From: Stemphylium vesicarium
Lineage: Eukaryota > Ascomycota > Dothideomycetes > Pleosporales > Pleosporaceae
Assembly: GCA_004380135.1 (NCBI GenBank)
Contig: QXCR01000002.1
Span: 806,001-870,000 of the forward strand
DNA length: 64,000 bases
Direction: 5' to 3'
Of the stretch, positions 22,320 to 32,523 are shown one piece after another (within the stretch, counting starts at the first letter, position 1; every line of letters starts with the position of its first letter). Position numbers and translations under genes: made by a program. The notes beneath the pieces were generated by a model. It was not told the DNA's origin, did no database searches, and worked only from the letters and a program-made list of their open reading frames with translations.

Positions 22320-22544
22320 CTATTCCCCGCGTCGTTCCCCACAATCACCCACCAAAGCTTGAATCCGCCTCCGCACCCCGTCCGCACGCTTAACAAACTC
22401 GGAAATGGCCTTGACTTCATGTCCAGGATTTAGCCTGAACTGCGGCCCTTTTAATTGTATCATGTGTTTTCGGTTCGAGATATCGCGACGAGCTTTACCG
22501 TGATAAGTCCGATGACGTTTTGGCCTACATCGATTAGTGACCAT
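22320..22544 (-). CDS. Possible short protein opposite the alpha-glucuronidase promoter
   Basis: A 74-residue frame begins at the ATG at 22544 and ends at 22320. Its end (LNPGHEVKAISEFVKRADGV then RRRIQALVGDCGERRGE) has convincing coding composition. An alternative start is the ATG at 22615 (MAFDVVSAVDRFLVADSQ), with a phase-0 intron from GTAAAG near 22499 to CCGCAG near 22440. That alternative would place its start codon 1 nt from the alpha-glucuronidase ATG (CATAATG), which is improbable unless the promoters overlap. No family recognised. Confidence 0.3.
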   Translation of the reverse strand: MVTNRCRPKRHRTYHGKARRDISNRKHMIQLKGPQFRLNPGHEVKAISEFVKRADGVRRRIQALVGDCGERRGE

Positions 22545-22551
22545 GGAGGCC

Positions 22552-22557
22552 TATAAA
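22552..22557 (+). promoter_or_regulatory. TATA box of the alpha-glucuronidase gene
   Basis: TATAAA 65 nt before the ATG at 22617, a normal spacing for a strongly inducible fungal gene. No certain XlnR-type site was identified by eye. Confidence 0.55.
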
Positions 22558-22616
22558 GTATTTGAGAGTCGGCGACGAGGAAGCGGTCTACTGCACTCAC
22601 GACATCAAACGCCATA

Positions 22617-25124
22617 ATGCGGTTGTTACTCACCACTTTACTATGTGTCATTAGTGGGGCCATCGCCGAAGATGGATCTCAGGGCTGGCTGCGGTACGCC
22701 CCGATTCCGGACGGTCCATGTGCCCAAGCAGTACCATCTCGCGTCATCGCATTGAACAGCACGAAAAGCAGCCCTGTCTACACAGCCGGTCAAGAACTTC
22801 AGAAGGGCGTGGCGAGTATCATTGGAAGGCAGCTCAACGTGAGCATTGAGGCAAGCGGGAATCACTCGGCGATTATTGTGGGGACGATGGACGCCTACGC
22901 AGCCGCGTACGTCAACCTCGAAGACTGCGAAGGCTTGGAAACAGACGGCTTCTTTCTGAGTAAAAGCTCAGAACAGATCATCATCGTCGGGCAGAACGAG
23001 CGCGGGGCTTTGTACGGCGCCTTCGAATATCTCTCCCAACTGGCACAAAACAATGTCACATACGGCTCAATGGTGTACAACCCTCAAGCACCCATTCGCT
23101 GGACGAACGAATGGGACAACATGGATGGGAGCATTGAGCGAGGCTATGCTGGCCCTTCAATATTCTTCCGCGACGGCTACGTAGTCGAAAACACTACACG
23201 TATCGCCGAGTACGCGCGTTTGCTCGCTTCCATCCGAGTTAATGGAGCTATCATCAACAACGTCAACGCAAACGCCACCCTTCTAAACGACCGCAATGTG
23301 GAGGGCCTTGGTAGAATTGCAGATGCGATGAGACCATATGGTGTACAGATTGGCATTTCACTCAACTTCGCATCTCCAAACCAGACGCTTGGTACCTTCG
23401 ATCCTTTGGACCCCAAGGTCGACGCTTGGTGGGCAAACATCACCGATAGTATCTATTCCAAAGTTCCAGACATGGCAGGCTACTTGGTAAAAGCCAACAG
23501 CGAGGGTCAGCCTGGACCATTGACGTACAACCGAACGCTAGCGGACGGGGCGAACATGTTTGCGAGAGCCGCGAAGCCGCACGGAGGCGTAGTCATGTTC
23601 CGCGCTTTCGTATATGACAACCACATTAATGAGACGAATTGGTACAACGACCGAGCCAACGCACAACTCGAGTTTTTCCAGCATCTTGACGGCAAGTTTG
23701 ATCAGAATGTCGTAGTGCAAATCAAATTTGGCCCAATCGACTTCCAGGTCCGTGAGCCGCCATCACCGTTGTTCGCTTCGCTCCACCACACTAGTACAGC
23801 CATCGAGCTCCAGATCACGCCCGAATACCTCGGCCAAAACTGCCATCTGGTATACGTCGCACCGCAGTGGAAAGAGATTCTTGAGTTTGACATGAGAGCT
23901 GAGAATACTTCGTCGAAAGTCAAAGACATCGTGACTGGCGAGCGTTTCAAGCGACCATTGGGTGGATATGCCGGTGTGTCTGGAGTAGGGTCCAATACGA
24001 CATGGCTGGGTAGTCATCTAGCCATGTCAAATCTGTATGCTTTTGGGCGCCTGGCGTGGGATGCATCGGTTGAACCCAAGACCATCCTGCAGGATTGGAT
24101 CCGTTTGACTTTCGGATTTGATCAAGAGATTCTGGATACCATTACTGACATGTCCATGAAGTCGTGGCCTGCATATGAGAATTACAGCGGTAATCTCGGT
24201 ATCCAGACTTTGACCGACATCCTCTATACCCACTATGGTCCAAACCCGGCTTCCCAAGACGGCAATGGCTGGGGACAATGGACGCGCGCAGATGCTTTTA
24301 GCATTGGCATGGACCGCACTGTCTCGAATGGTACTGGAAATGCTGGGCAGTACCCACCTGAGGTTTCCCGGATCTGGGAGAACGTTGAGCTCACTCCCGA
24401 CAACCTGTTGCTGTGGTTCCATCATGTACCGTACACCCAAATGCTCAAGTCCAACAAGACCGTCATCCAGCACTTTTACGACGCTCATTACGAAGGAGCC
24501 GATACTGCTCACGAGTTCGTTAAGCAATGGGAGTCTTTAGAGGGCAAGATCGACGAAGAGCGATTCGACCACGTCTTGTTCCGGCAGATTTACCAGGCTG
24601 GACATTCTCTTGTCTGGCGCGATGCCATCAACGAATTCTACTTCAATCTCTCGCAGATACCAGACGAGGCTCAGCGCGTCGGCAACCACCCTTATCGCAT
24701 TGAGGCCGAGAGTATGACCCTAGAAAATTACAAGCCATACGCCGTGAGCCCTTTCGAAACCGCCTCCGGTTTCACGGGCATCGTCACGACATCGAACAGC
24801 ACGACCGGCGTAGCGAAGGCGAATGTTCCGTTTGCGACGGGGACGTACGACGTAGCGGTAAACTATTGGGATCTCATCGGCGGAAAAGCGAAGTACAAAC
24901 TCGAGCTCGGTAGCCGTACGGTGGGTACTTGGGAGGGTGACATGGAGGACAAGTTGGGCCATGCGCCCTCCATATATCTCGATGGCCATTCGGCGAGGCG
25001 CATAACGTTCAGAGGCATCGAGGTCCAGCAGGGTGAGGAGGTGCGGGTCACGGGCCAGGCGGACGGTGTCGAGCCCGCTCCCATCGATTACCTGTCTTTC
25101 TTGCCGCCGGGAATCGTCGACTGA
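22617..25124 (+). CDS. aguA: Secreted xylan alpha-1,2-glucuronidase, GH67
   Basis: 835 residues, single exon. Removes 4-O-methyl-glucuronic acid side groups from the non-reducing end of xylo-oligosaccharides during hemicellulose breakdown. It has a signal peptide (MRLLLTTLLCVISGAIA). The N-terminal beta domain is followed by the catalytic barrel, with RWTNEWDNMDGSIERGYAG, a KANSEGQPGP segment carrying the candidate acid Glu296, and FGPIDFQVREPPSPLF carrying the candidate paired bases Asp375 and Glu380. The long helical C-terminal domain contains NGWGQWTRADAFSIGMDRT and a LLLWFHHVPYTQ segment. Residue roles follow from the family, not from tests here. Length and order match ascomycete AguA. 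At least ten NxS/T sites suggest glycosylation. Expression is probably induced by xylan, as is usual for the family. Confidence 0.96.
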   Translation: MRLLLTTLLCVISGAIAEDGSQGWLRYAPIPDGPCAQAVPSRVIALNSTKSSPVYTAGQELQKGVASIIGRQLNVSIEASGNHSAIIVGTMDAYAAAYVNLEDCEGLETDGFFLSKSSEQIIIVGQNERGALYGAFEYLSQLAQNNVTYGSMVYNPQAPIRWTNEWDNMDGSIERGYAGPSIFFRDGYVVENTTRIAEYARLLASIRVNGAIINNVNANATLLNDRNVEGLGRIADAMRPYGVQIGISLNFASPNQTLGTFDPLDPKVDAWWANITDSIYSKVPDMAGYLVKANSEGQPGPLTYNRTLADGANMFARAAKPHGGVVMFRAFVYDNHINETNWYNDRANAQLEFFQHLDGKFDQNVVVQIKFGPIDFQVREPPSPLFASLHHTSTAIELQITPEYLGQNCHLVYVAPQWKEILEFDMRAENTSSKVKDIVTGERFKRPLGGYAGVSGVGSNTTWLGSHLAMSNLYAFGRLAWDASVEPKTILQDWIRLTFGFDQEILDTITDMSMKSWPAYENYSGNLGIQTLTDILYTHYGPNPASQDGNGWGQWTRADAFSIGMDRTVSNGTGNAGQYPPEVSRIWENVELTPDNLLLWFHHVPYTQMLKSNKTVIQHFYDAHYEGADTAHEFVKQWESLEGKIDEERFDHVLFRQIYQAGHSLVWRDAINEFYFNLSQIPDEAQRVGNHPYRIEAESMTLENYKPYAVSPFETASGFTGIVTTSNSTTGVAKANVPFATGTYDVAVNYWDLIGGKAKYKLELGSRTVGTWEGDMEDKLGHAPSIYLDGHSARRITFRGIEVQQGEEVRVTGQADGVEPAPIDYLSFLPPGIVD

Positions 25125-25764
25125 GGGTAGCGCGCGAACGTCAATATGCAGAAAATATACGAGAAGATTAATGAATTTCATCTTGCTGAGATTGGAAACA
25201 CGCGAAACCACGGTGTTCCCCTTGCCCAGTCGGCTTCATTTCCCTTGCAGGGATCCCCTGTGTGCTTCCCGCCCGGCTAACCCGCATCAGCGACACATCC
25301 CCTTTTACGCCAGCCATGGCAGCACAAGACGGTGGCAACCGTTGGTGGCTTTGGGACGGGGAAATCTCACCCTACGTCCACAGATTTAGGCTTGTTTGTT
25401 GCTCTAGTGACAGTACCTGGAGTCGAGAAAAAGCAACCTCCAGCTTCCACGCGACCCACGTGTGGCGTGCATCTTTCATAAGTCGGGCGCGCCGTTGCGT
25501 TCTCCTCCTTTCGCACATCGTCCTGGGCCACCGAGTATCCGGTGAGCACGCAAAAGCCTGGGATCCGTGCCGTACGCCGTCCTTTCACAATGTGACAAGC
25601 TCGTCAGCCTCGACCAACTCATCAGATTCTTCAAAAATCGACAGCAGGCATTGCCCATTCCCAAACAACACCCCATCTGCGACGACCCATCAACGCCATC
25701 CTGCACTTCCCAGATTCCCGATCTTCTACCAGCATCCGCATCGTCGCCGCGCGAACTGAAGTTA
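25125..25764. other. Intergenic, no supported gene
   Basis: 3' region of the glucuronidase gene and promoter of the STAND-N/ankyrin gene; no supported frame. Confidence 0.5.
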
Positions 25765-27628
25765 ATGGCGAGTCCTAGTACGGTCGCCGCCCGATGCGCC
25801 GCGCTAGGGACATCGATCGCTCAGGTTAGAGCTACTTCAGATGTCCATCGTCTCATCCACGTGCGCTAATAACTAAATAAGGTTATTCCGGACATCACCA
25901 GTTTTGCGCGCAAAGTCCGCGATTCTAGACACGACCTGAACACCATCAATAGCAATTTGTTGGTAATTAGAACAGGTTTAGGCATCGCACAAGATGACTT
26001 TTCGGCAAGATGGGGAGAGCTGCCACCTTCGCTCATTGACGCCATGTCACGAGTGCTCGATGCTTGTGATGACACGAGCGAGCGGCTGCACAAAGCATTC
26101 CTGAAGTTATCATGTAGTACAAAACCAAAAGAGGATTGGCGTATTCTCAAAGAAGGGCCGTTGGTAAACTTACGTCATGATCTTGATGCATCGAAGGTTG
26201 TGTTAGAGCTGTCTCTCGATTATATTGCAGTGTAAGTCTTGTTCGCTGCCACTCGTTGTCCAATGATTGCTTACGAAACTTAGATTTGGCCAACAAGATA
26301 CGTTGGATTCATTGCTGCAAGACTATGTTAGCGATCTAATAACACAAAGCGATGAGCTTTTGAAAAGGACGGACACGGACGAGATATACGTCAATCAAAC
26401 AGCACGAGAGAGGCTTTCTCCATTACTTCAAGCCGTTCGCTTACTCAGATCATGTATAACGGCCATCTCAAGAGAAGCAGCGCCCTCGTCATCGCAACAA
26501 GCAAAGAGGACGACGATTCCACGACCGGATTCGTTGGAACCTGCTCTCGGCGAGACGCCCCGAAGCGGAAGGAAAAGTCCTAATGATAAAAGAACCCCCA
26601 GTGGCCAGAGTACATCCCACGCCAGCGATAAAGAGGGTGGCATCGATACATGGCTCGCGAATGTTCCATCGTTCGAAGATGTGCAACCTCTTTCATATTC
26701 TAACATCGACGAAACATCGGTAATGCGACTCGAAGTGCCCACGTCACGAAATAACATGACGCCATCGCGCGGTACCTTCTACACCGACGACGGCGTATCC
26801 TCAGCCCCAACCCTAGTAGCACCGGAATCACGACTGAAGAAGTCCTATAGCTGGTGTACCGACCTATCAGGGAAAGCAAGCACCCGATTACAGGTTGCAT
26901 CAAGACATGCATCGAGGCATGCATCAAAATACACATCAATCGTGTCCGGCTCCGACGTATCAATTTTCCACAAAAAGATCACCTCGGACAAGATAGCCGT
27001 GACCAAAGGCAAGAGGAAAGAGCTGGAGCCCTCTCAAAGAGAAGCGGTTGATCGTATCCTTGCGAATATGCCATCAGAAGCAACAGCCGCCGAGGTCGAA
27101 AGAGTTATATGGGAGGGCGCGAGTCCAATGGCGACACATCCCGAATTTGGCTATTTCTTTATGAGAGTCGCATACGAAATGACGCCGGGGATATTACCCC
27201 TTCTCATGGACTTTGGAGCGGACATCACCCGCACAAATGAAGCACCGACATCGTACTACTCCGCCGTACACGCCGCAACTTTGGGACGACAACTTGACAC
27301 AGTACGATATCTAGCCTCCCTAGGCCATTCACTTGACATCCCCGATCATCATGGCGAGACGCCCCTTCACCTCGCAGCCAGGACGCCTGGAGCGTCGGCA
27401 ATAGCGAGGTATCTGGTGGAAGCAGGTGTCGACGTCAACTACGAATCAAAAGCTGGACAGACACCACTGCAAGCAGCGCTGAAGGCGACAAGACTTGAAA
27501 GTCGCGAAAGGAGTGTGCTGATTGCGCTGCTGATCGCGCATGGTGCGGAGGGCGAGGCAGAAGTTAAGAGAGTGATGGAATGTAGGAGGGGTAATGAGAA
27601 GGGGAGGAGTGTGCTTGGGCTTACTTGA
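25765..27628 (+). CDS. STAND N-terminal-domain plus ankyrin-repeat protein
   Basis: Three exons (introns 25825-25881 and 26232-26283) give about 584 residues. The N-terminus (MASPSTVAARCAALGTSIAQ joined to VIPDITSFARKVRDSRHDL, and on to about residue 130) has the helical layout of the fungal N-terminal domain found on STAND/NLR proteins (PigL_N-like). A long polar linker follows. The C-terminus contains ankyrin units, most clearly HHGETPLHLAARTPGASAIA, YLVEAGVDVNYESKAGQTPL and the preceding ITRTNEAPTSYYSAVHAATL. A NACHT or NB-ARC domain is absent, so it has sensor-type repeats and an effector-side domain but no nucleotide switch. It may act as a partner or adaptor of full NLRs; that is inference. 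Confidence 0.75.
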
Positions 27629-28240
27629 TTGCATGGACAATCGATCCATAGTAGATCTTCAACAATAGTCTTCGTTTGTAATTTAAAGTGTTACGACAAC
27701 GTCAATTTGACTGCGTAGATACACCTTCATGCAGTTTTCAACAAGACTTCGCGGTCAATCTTTCATGGCCATGAGTTGAAGCGCAAGCAGACGGTATGCC
27801 ATTAGTCGCCAGTACGATCCATATGTCGGAGCTACAACCCGTTATACGGCTTTCTAGAAGTCTTGGGGTATTAATTGGGACCTTTCCCCGGGCCTTCGAG
27901 GCTGTGATGAGTCATTGGGGCATGGTAACGGGAACGTGAATGCAACGAGATCCACGACAACTGTTCGCGACGGAAAATGCTCTATCGAACAACGCTGTCC
28001 ACCATGTAAATCCTTTGGTCTGAATTCTAATTATGGATACAGTCCAGGGACTGGCCAGGCCTGGAGATACTGTGGGGTGATAAACTTCACGATGCTGAAC
28101 CAGGTAGGAGCCAATCGCTAAGCCGCCGCTAACTTATCGCGCCCCACTCTTCGTCGGCGGACTCCGCTGTTACTCTAGGTCTCATCTCATCACTTAGTTC
28201 TTTGCATTCCCCTCAAACATTAATCCAACTTCCCAACAAT
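27629..28240. other. Intergenic, no supported gene
   Basis: Promoter side of the aldehyde dehydrogenase gene; no supported frame. Confidence 0.5.
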
Positions 28241-29854
28241 ATGACCGACAAAATAGAAAACACGTATATGATGTGGGTGGAAGGAAAGGAGGTCCAAGGG
28301 GGTGCGGAGCAGTCAGTCAGCGAACCCCTCATTCGTGACCTGTTCGATTGTTAACAGCACCGCAGACTGGCCATTGAGGACCCCGCAACTGGCGAGATCT
28401 TTGCTCACTGTCATGCTGCATCCGCTGCCGATGTGGATGATGTTGTCAAGGCTGTACACAAAGTGTTCAAATCTGGCGTTTGGTCGAAAGCCCCGCGTCA
28501 TGTTCGCGCGGATACCCTGGACCGTATCGCCGAGCTTCTGACGAAGAACCTCCCCCGGCTGATCGAACTCGAAGTCCGCCAGACTGGACGCGCGATCCGC
28601 GAGATGAACGCCCAGGTCCCAACTCTTACCAAATGGTTCAAGTACTACGCTGCGCTCATTCGGACCGAAGAGCGATCCGTTTTGCCCACCGTCGGCAAGC
28701 TCCACAACTGGATCGACCGCAAGCCGCTCGGTGTAGTTGCGCAGATTACGCCGTTCAATCACCCGATGCTAATTGCTGTCAAAAAGATCGCGCCCGCTCT
28801 AGCGGCCGGCAACTGCATCGTCTTGAAGCCGAGCGAGCTGACACCGCTGACCAGCATCGAGCTTGGCAAGCTCATGAAGGAGGCAGGTTTACCTGATGGT
28901 GTGTTCAACGTCCTTCCAGGTGATGGCATGACCACGGGCAAGGCCCTGGTCGAACACCCGCTGATCAAAAAGGTCGATGTCACCGGAGGTACGCCTGCCG
29001 GACGCGCCATCGGGGCTATCGCAGGACGCAATCTTGCACATTATACCGCCGAGCTTGGCGGAAAAGCGCCTCTTATTATTCTCGAAAAGGCACACCTAGA
29101 TCTCGCCGTGAACGGGGCTGTTTTTGCTAGCTTCATTGCAAGCGGCCAAACATGCGTGGCAGCAACTCGTATAATTGTGCAAAATGGCATTCTCGACCAG
29201 GTTGTGGATAAACTCAAGAATAAAGTGCAGAGTATCGAAAGGAGGATGGGATCACCAAAGAACGTCGAATCGATGATGGGTCCGCTGATATCCGGAAAGC
29301 AGCTGGCCAACGTGGAAGCACTGGTCAATGATGCGAAGGAAGCTGGCGCTACGGTGGTAACTGGCGGAGAACGCATGAGACACACATCCTCGCTCGACGA
29401 TACCGACTTCTCCAAAGGCTACTTCTATCCTCCCACGATACTTATTGATAGTGCTTCAAAGAAGATAATCGACACAAGGATATGGAAAGAAGAAGCTTTC
29501 GGTCCGGTGATCGTCGTAGTCGGCTTCGACACAGAAGACGAAGCATTGAAGCTTGCCAACGATAGCGAGTTCGGTTTGGGGGCCGCCATCTGGACGCAGG
29601 ACCTATCGCAGGCTTTCAGAGTGTCAGAAAGCATTGAGAGCGGCATTTGTTGGGTCAACACGCATCACCGGAATGATCCTAGTTCACCCTGGGGTGGCAT
29701 TAAGAGCTCAGGTGTGGGCAGCGAGAACGGCATTGATGCATACAATGCGTATACGACGTCGAAGAGCACGATTATCAACTATGCGACTACCGAGGAGGGC
29801 CTAGCGAGCGATGACTGGTTTAGAGAGGGGGCAGGCGAAGTCAGGTATGGATGA
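28241..29854 (+). CDS. NAD(P)-dependent aldehyde dehydrogenase
   Basis: Oxidises an aldehyde to its acid. Exon 1 (28241-28311) encodes MTDKIENTYMMWVEGKEVQG. A 54-nt intron (28312-28365, GTCAGT donor, TTAAC branch, GCAG acceptor) joins it to LAIEDPATGEIFAH, the usual ALDH N-terminus; total 519 residues. Signature segments: the ITPFNHP loop, the LKPSELTPLT cofactor-binding strand, VTGGTPAGRAIG, the active-site glutamate in ELGGKAP (Glu about 252), the catalytic cysteine in SGQTCVAATR (Cys about 286), EEAFGPVIVV, and CWVNTHHRNDPSSPWGGIKSSG. It resembles betaine/salicylaldehyde-type enzymes, but the substrate cannot be assigned. No targeting signal is obvious, so it is likely cytosolic. Confidence 0.93.
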
Positions 29855-30074
29855 GGGGTATGGTTGAGACACGTTGTACGATCTACAAGGCATCTGTGAA
29901 CCAACAATGTATATGTCCAGAGCACATTGTTTCTTGCCTATTCAGTTGGTACCTCATCCAGACAGAAATTTCTTCCATTAAGATTCACAACCGAGCACTG
30001 TGACGCTGAGTAAACAGCTATAGAGCTGGCATGACAGGACACATTGACCCCGCAGGTGACCAATCCGGTCCCCC

Positions 30075-30545
30075 ATGCTCCGAATGCGCACACTTTGCCG
30101 GTATAGTCCTTCAATATTTATCTGCAGATGCTACTAACCTTGTCCAACACAGGTCTTACTCTGAATCCGCCAGACCGCGCGTCCCCCGCTCCCTAGCCAG
30201 CCTCGCCCGCGAAAAAAACGCCCAAAACAACCGTTCGCGCGAGCCCTGGCTCTCTCCCCAACGCACCTCCGCTGACGCTCTGCTCTTCCCGCTGGCCCTA
30301 ACAAGGTGACGCGCGCCCAGTACGACAAAGCCGGACCACCATCCACCACGCTCGCAGACTGGGTACGTGGAGCATCGCACAAGGAGTTGCTCGCGCTGCT
30401 TGAACGTAATGGGCATCCCATGTGGTTCGTGGAGAATCTGGATAGAAACCCGCTAGAGAGTTACGTGATCGGGTGGTGGTGGGAGATGGAAAAGGGTGGA
30501 CGCGGGGTCATTCCGTGGGGTGCGAAGAAAGAGTGGAAGGCTTGA
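30075..30545 (+). CDS. Possible small gene with one or more introns
   Basis: A good intron is visible at about 30103-30153 (GTATAG donor, TACTAAC branch, ACACAG acceptor). The last frame, from an ATG at 30306 (MTRAQYDKAGPPSTTLADWV), contains RGASHKELLALLERNGHPMW and ends in GVIPWGAKKEWKA with good coding character. The middle (30155-30300) is GC-rich and I could not connect both ends in one frame. No family recognised. Confidence 0.35.
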
Positions 30546-31567
30546 AGAAGGGGGGAGCAGAACGCGGCAAGGGAGGAAGAGAAGATAGAAAAAGAGAAAA
30601 TGGCGAAAAGGATAAAAAAAGGTGGGCGCTGAAGGGCATCGCTGAGAATGGGATATGGCCTTCGGTGGCCGAGCCCGGTCTTGCTGAAATCTTTGTACCA
30701 AAGTGACTGCTTGACGACTTCCAGTGCCATCAGCTCCCATGACCGCGACACACAGCGCCCGAGGCCTACAGATGATATCCGTTTCCCGTAAAAGATATCG
30801 CCTTCGTTTATCTGGTGCCTTACTGACACTTTGCACGTTCATGTTTCATTTCCTGTTTCATTCACTCCCGCTGTGAAGAATGTAGATACATGTTAGGAGC
30901 TGATGCGCGATCATACGCCGCTATCACATTTTGAACATACTATTATCTGCTGTCATATTCTAAGCGGCTGGAAATTGCTGAATCAGCATGCGCCGCTCCT
31001 ACCTCACGATAACATCAGGGGAAGTCGGAACTAGGTGTCTAAGGGGATAAGATAGCTTTTCCGCGTCACAACTAACAAAAACACACATCATATCTCAGTT
31101 CTCAGACATACTCTGCGTAAGCCAGGCATTTGCTTCATGCCACATGCCGTTTCCAAGAGTGCCCGTTCCTGGAGAATAGTGCGGTAGCACTCTTTTGGTT
31201 TGATGTCACAATCCGTCCCCTATCGCGCACATCGCGTGCATCTCAACAGCACTGACATCGAACGACACGAGTCGAAAATGCGCGTCGCACTGTCGAGTCA
31301 GTATGCTTAGCAGCCGTCGGATTGCGATCGCTGTCACCTCCGCTGGACGAATTATCGGGGTCGGTTCGGAGCTCAGTGCCCGGATAGCTGGGAACGTCAC
31401 CTGTCTGCAGATAACGGTAGTGCGTGAGAGCAACATAGAAGAGAATGCATCCGAATCCTGTTGTTACTTGTGACTATGTTGTTTGTGTCTCCATGAGGTA
31501 GGTGGACACCGTCGCTGAGGACTAAGTGCGGCGTCGGTCGCGTCGACAAAAACGGTAAGGTCAGAAA
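30546..31567. other. Intergenic, no supported gene
   Basis: Contains a purine-rich tract just after 30546. Nothing else supported. Confidence 0.5.
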
Positions 31568-32305
31568 TTAAAGCAGCGTTGTTTGTCTCGAGCCAGGTCG
31601 TAAGAGCGTCAGGTTGCGATACGTTAATAGCGAAGGATTGGAGGGGATCATCAGGTGCATCGTTGAGGGTAGAAAGCTTTTGTAAAGCAGGGTTAGTCCC
31701 CTCTTTCCAACAGTAAACTTGTCAAACACCTCATCCATTACCGTCTCCACCCTACCAGCCTTTTCGACTTCATGCAGTCCCGGAATCTGCCACACCAAGA
31801 TCGCCTTAAGATTATCCCAGAACAATGGATAGTCTCTCATTGGCTGGTCCAATAGCGCATCAAACTCATCTTCCAGCGCTTCGTCATTCAACCGTCTAAG
31901 CTCCGGGTCAGTGTCAAGGAGTAGACGGGTGAACTGCTGAGCTTGGAATGTAATTTTGATCGGGGGCTCAGCAAGGGTGATGGCGATTTCTTCTTTGTGC
32001 AGTCTAGGCCGGTGAGGGAAAAGATTGAGTTCCTTCTCTTTCTTGAGGAAGGTTCTTGTGAAGGCAAGCTTGTTGTGGACGAGGCTTAGGTACTGGTCTT
32101 GCTCTTCAGTGCTCATCTTGAAGTTCGGCGGAATGATGTTTGTGATTTGAGCGGAAGGTATCTCAGCTAGACTGAGGTGCTCGAAACCGTTGTCGCTTTG
32201 ATTGGACTTGACGCGGGCGTCTGTGTTACGCGGACTGAAGGGATCGTCTGAGACCCAGTAGCGACAGAAGTCTTCATCACAGAACTTCTTGGCACCTTTG
32301 TCCTT
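31568..32305 (-). CDS. Hypothetical protein, start not resolved
   Basis: The first ATG in frame is at 32116 (MSTEEQDQYLSLVHNKLAFT), giving 182 residues. However, strong coding sequence continues upstream to a TGA at 32306-32308, reading KDKGAKKFCDEDFCRYWVSD and on to AQITNIIPPNFK, about 63 more residues without an ATG. An upstream exon must exist, or the gene is 5'-truncated. It could be a 3' exon of the neighbouring gene on the same strand (32524-34350), but the gap is long for an intron here. The remainder is acidic and helical (EALEDEFDALLDQPMRDYPL), without signal peptide or membrane segments. Family unknown. Confidence 0.6.
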   Translation of the reverse strand, partial: KDKGAKKFCDEDFCRYWVSDDPFSPRNTDARVKSNQSDNGFEHLSLAEIPSAQITNIIPPNFKMSTEEQDQYLSLVHNKLAFTRTFLKKEKELNLFPHRPRLHKEEIAITLAEPPIKITFQAQQFTRLLLDTDPELRRLNDEALEDEFDALLDQPMRDYPLFWDNLKAILVWQIPGLHEVEKAGRVETVMDEVFDKFTVGKRGLTLLYKSFLPSTMHLMIPSNPSLLTYRNLTLLRPGSRQTTLL

Positions 32306-32523
32306 TCACCGTGTCTAATACATCGCACTTCACGCGTGGTTAATCGCTGTGGTTAATTGCTGTGATAATGGCTGAATCCATCTGAGATACAAGATTGATG
32401 AGGGTATTATGCTGATCACCACGATTGAGCTATGGCTCAAGCTCAGTAACAAGTAATCGCGTCCCAGCAAAAGATTATGCGCAAGTAACACAAATGCCCA
32501 CTTTTTCTGCCGTATCCGTCTTC

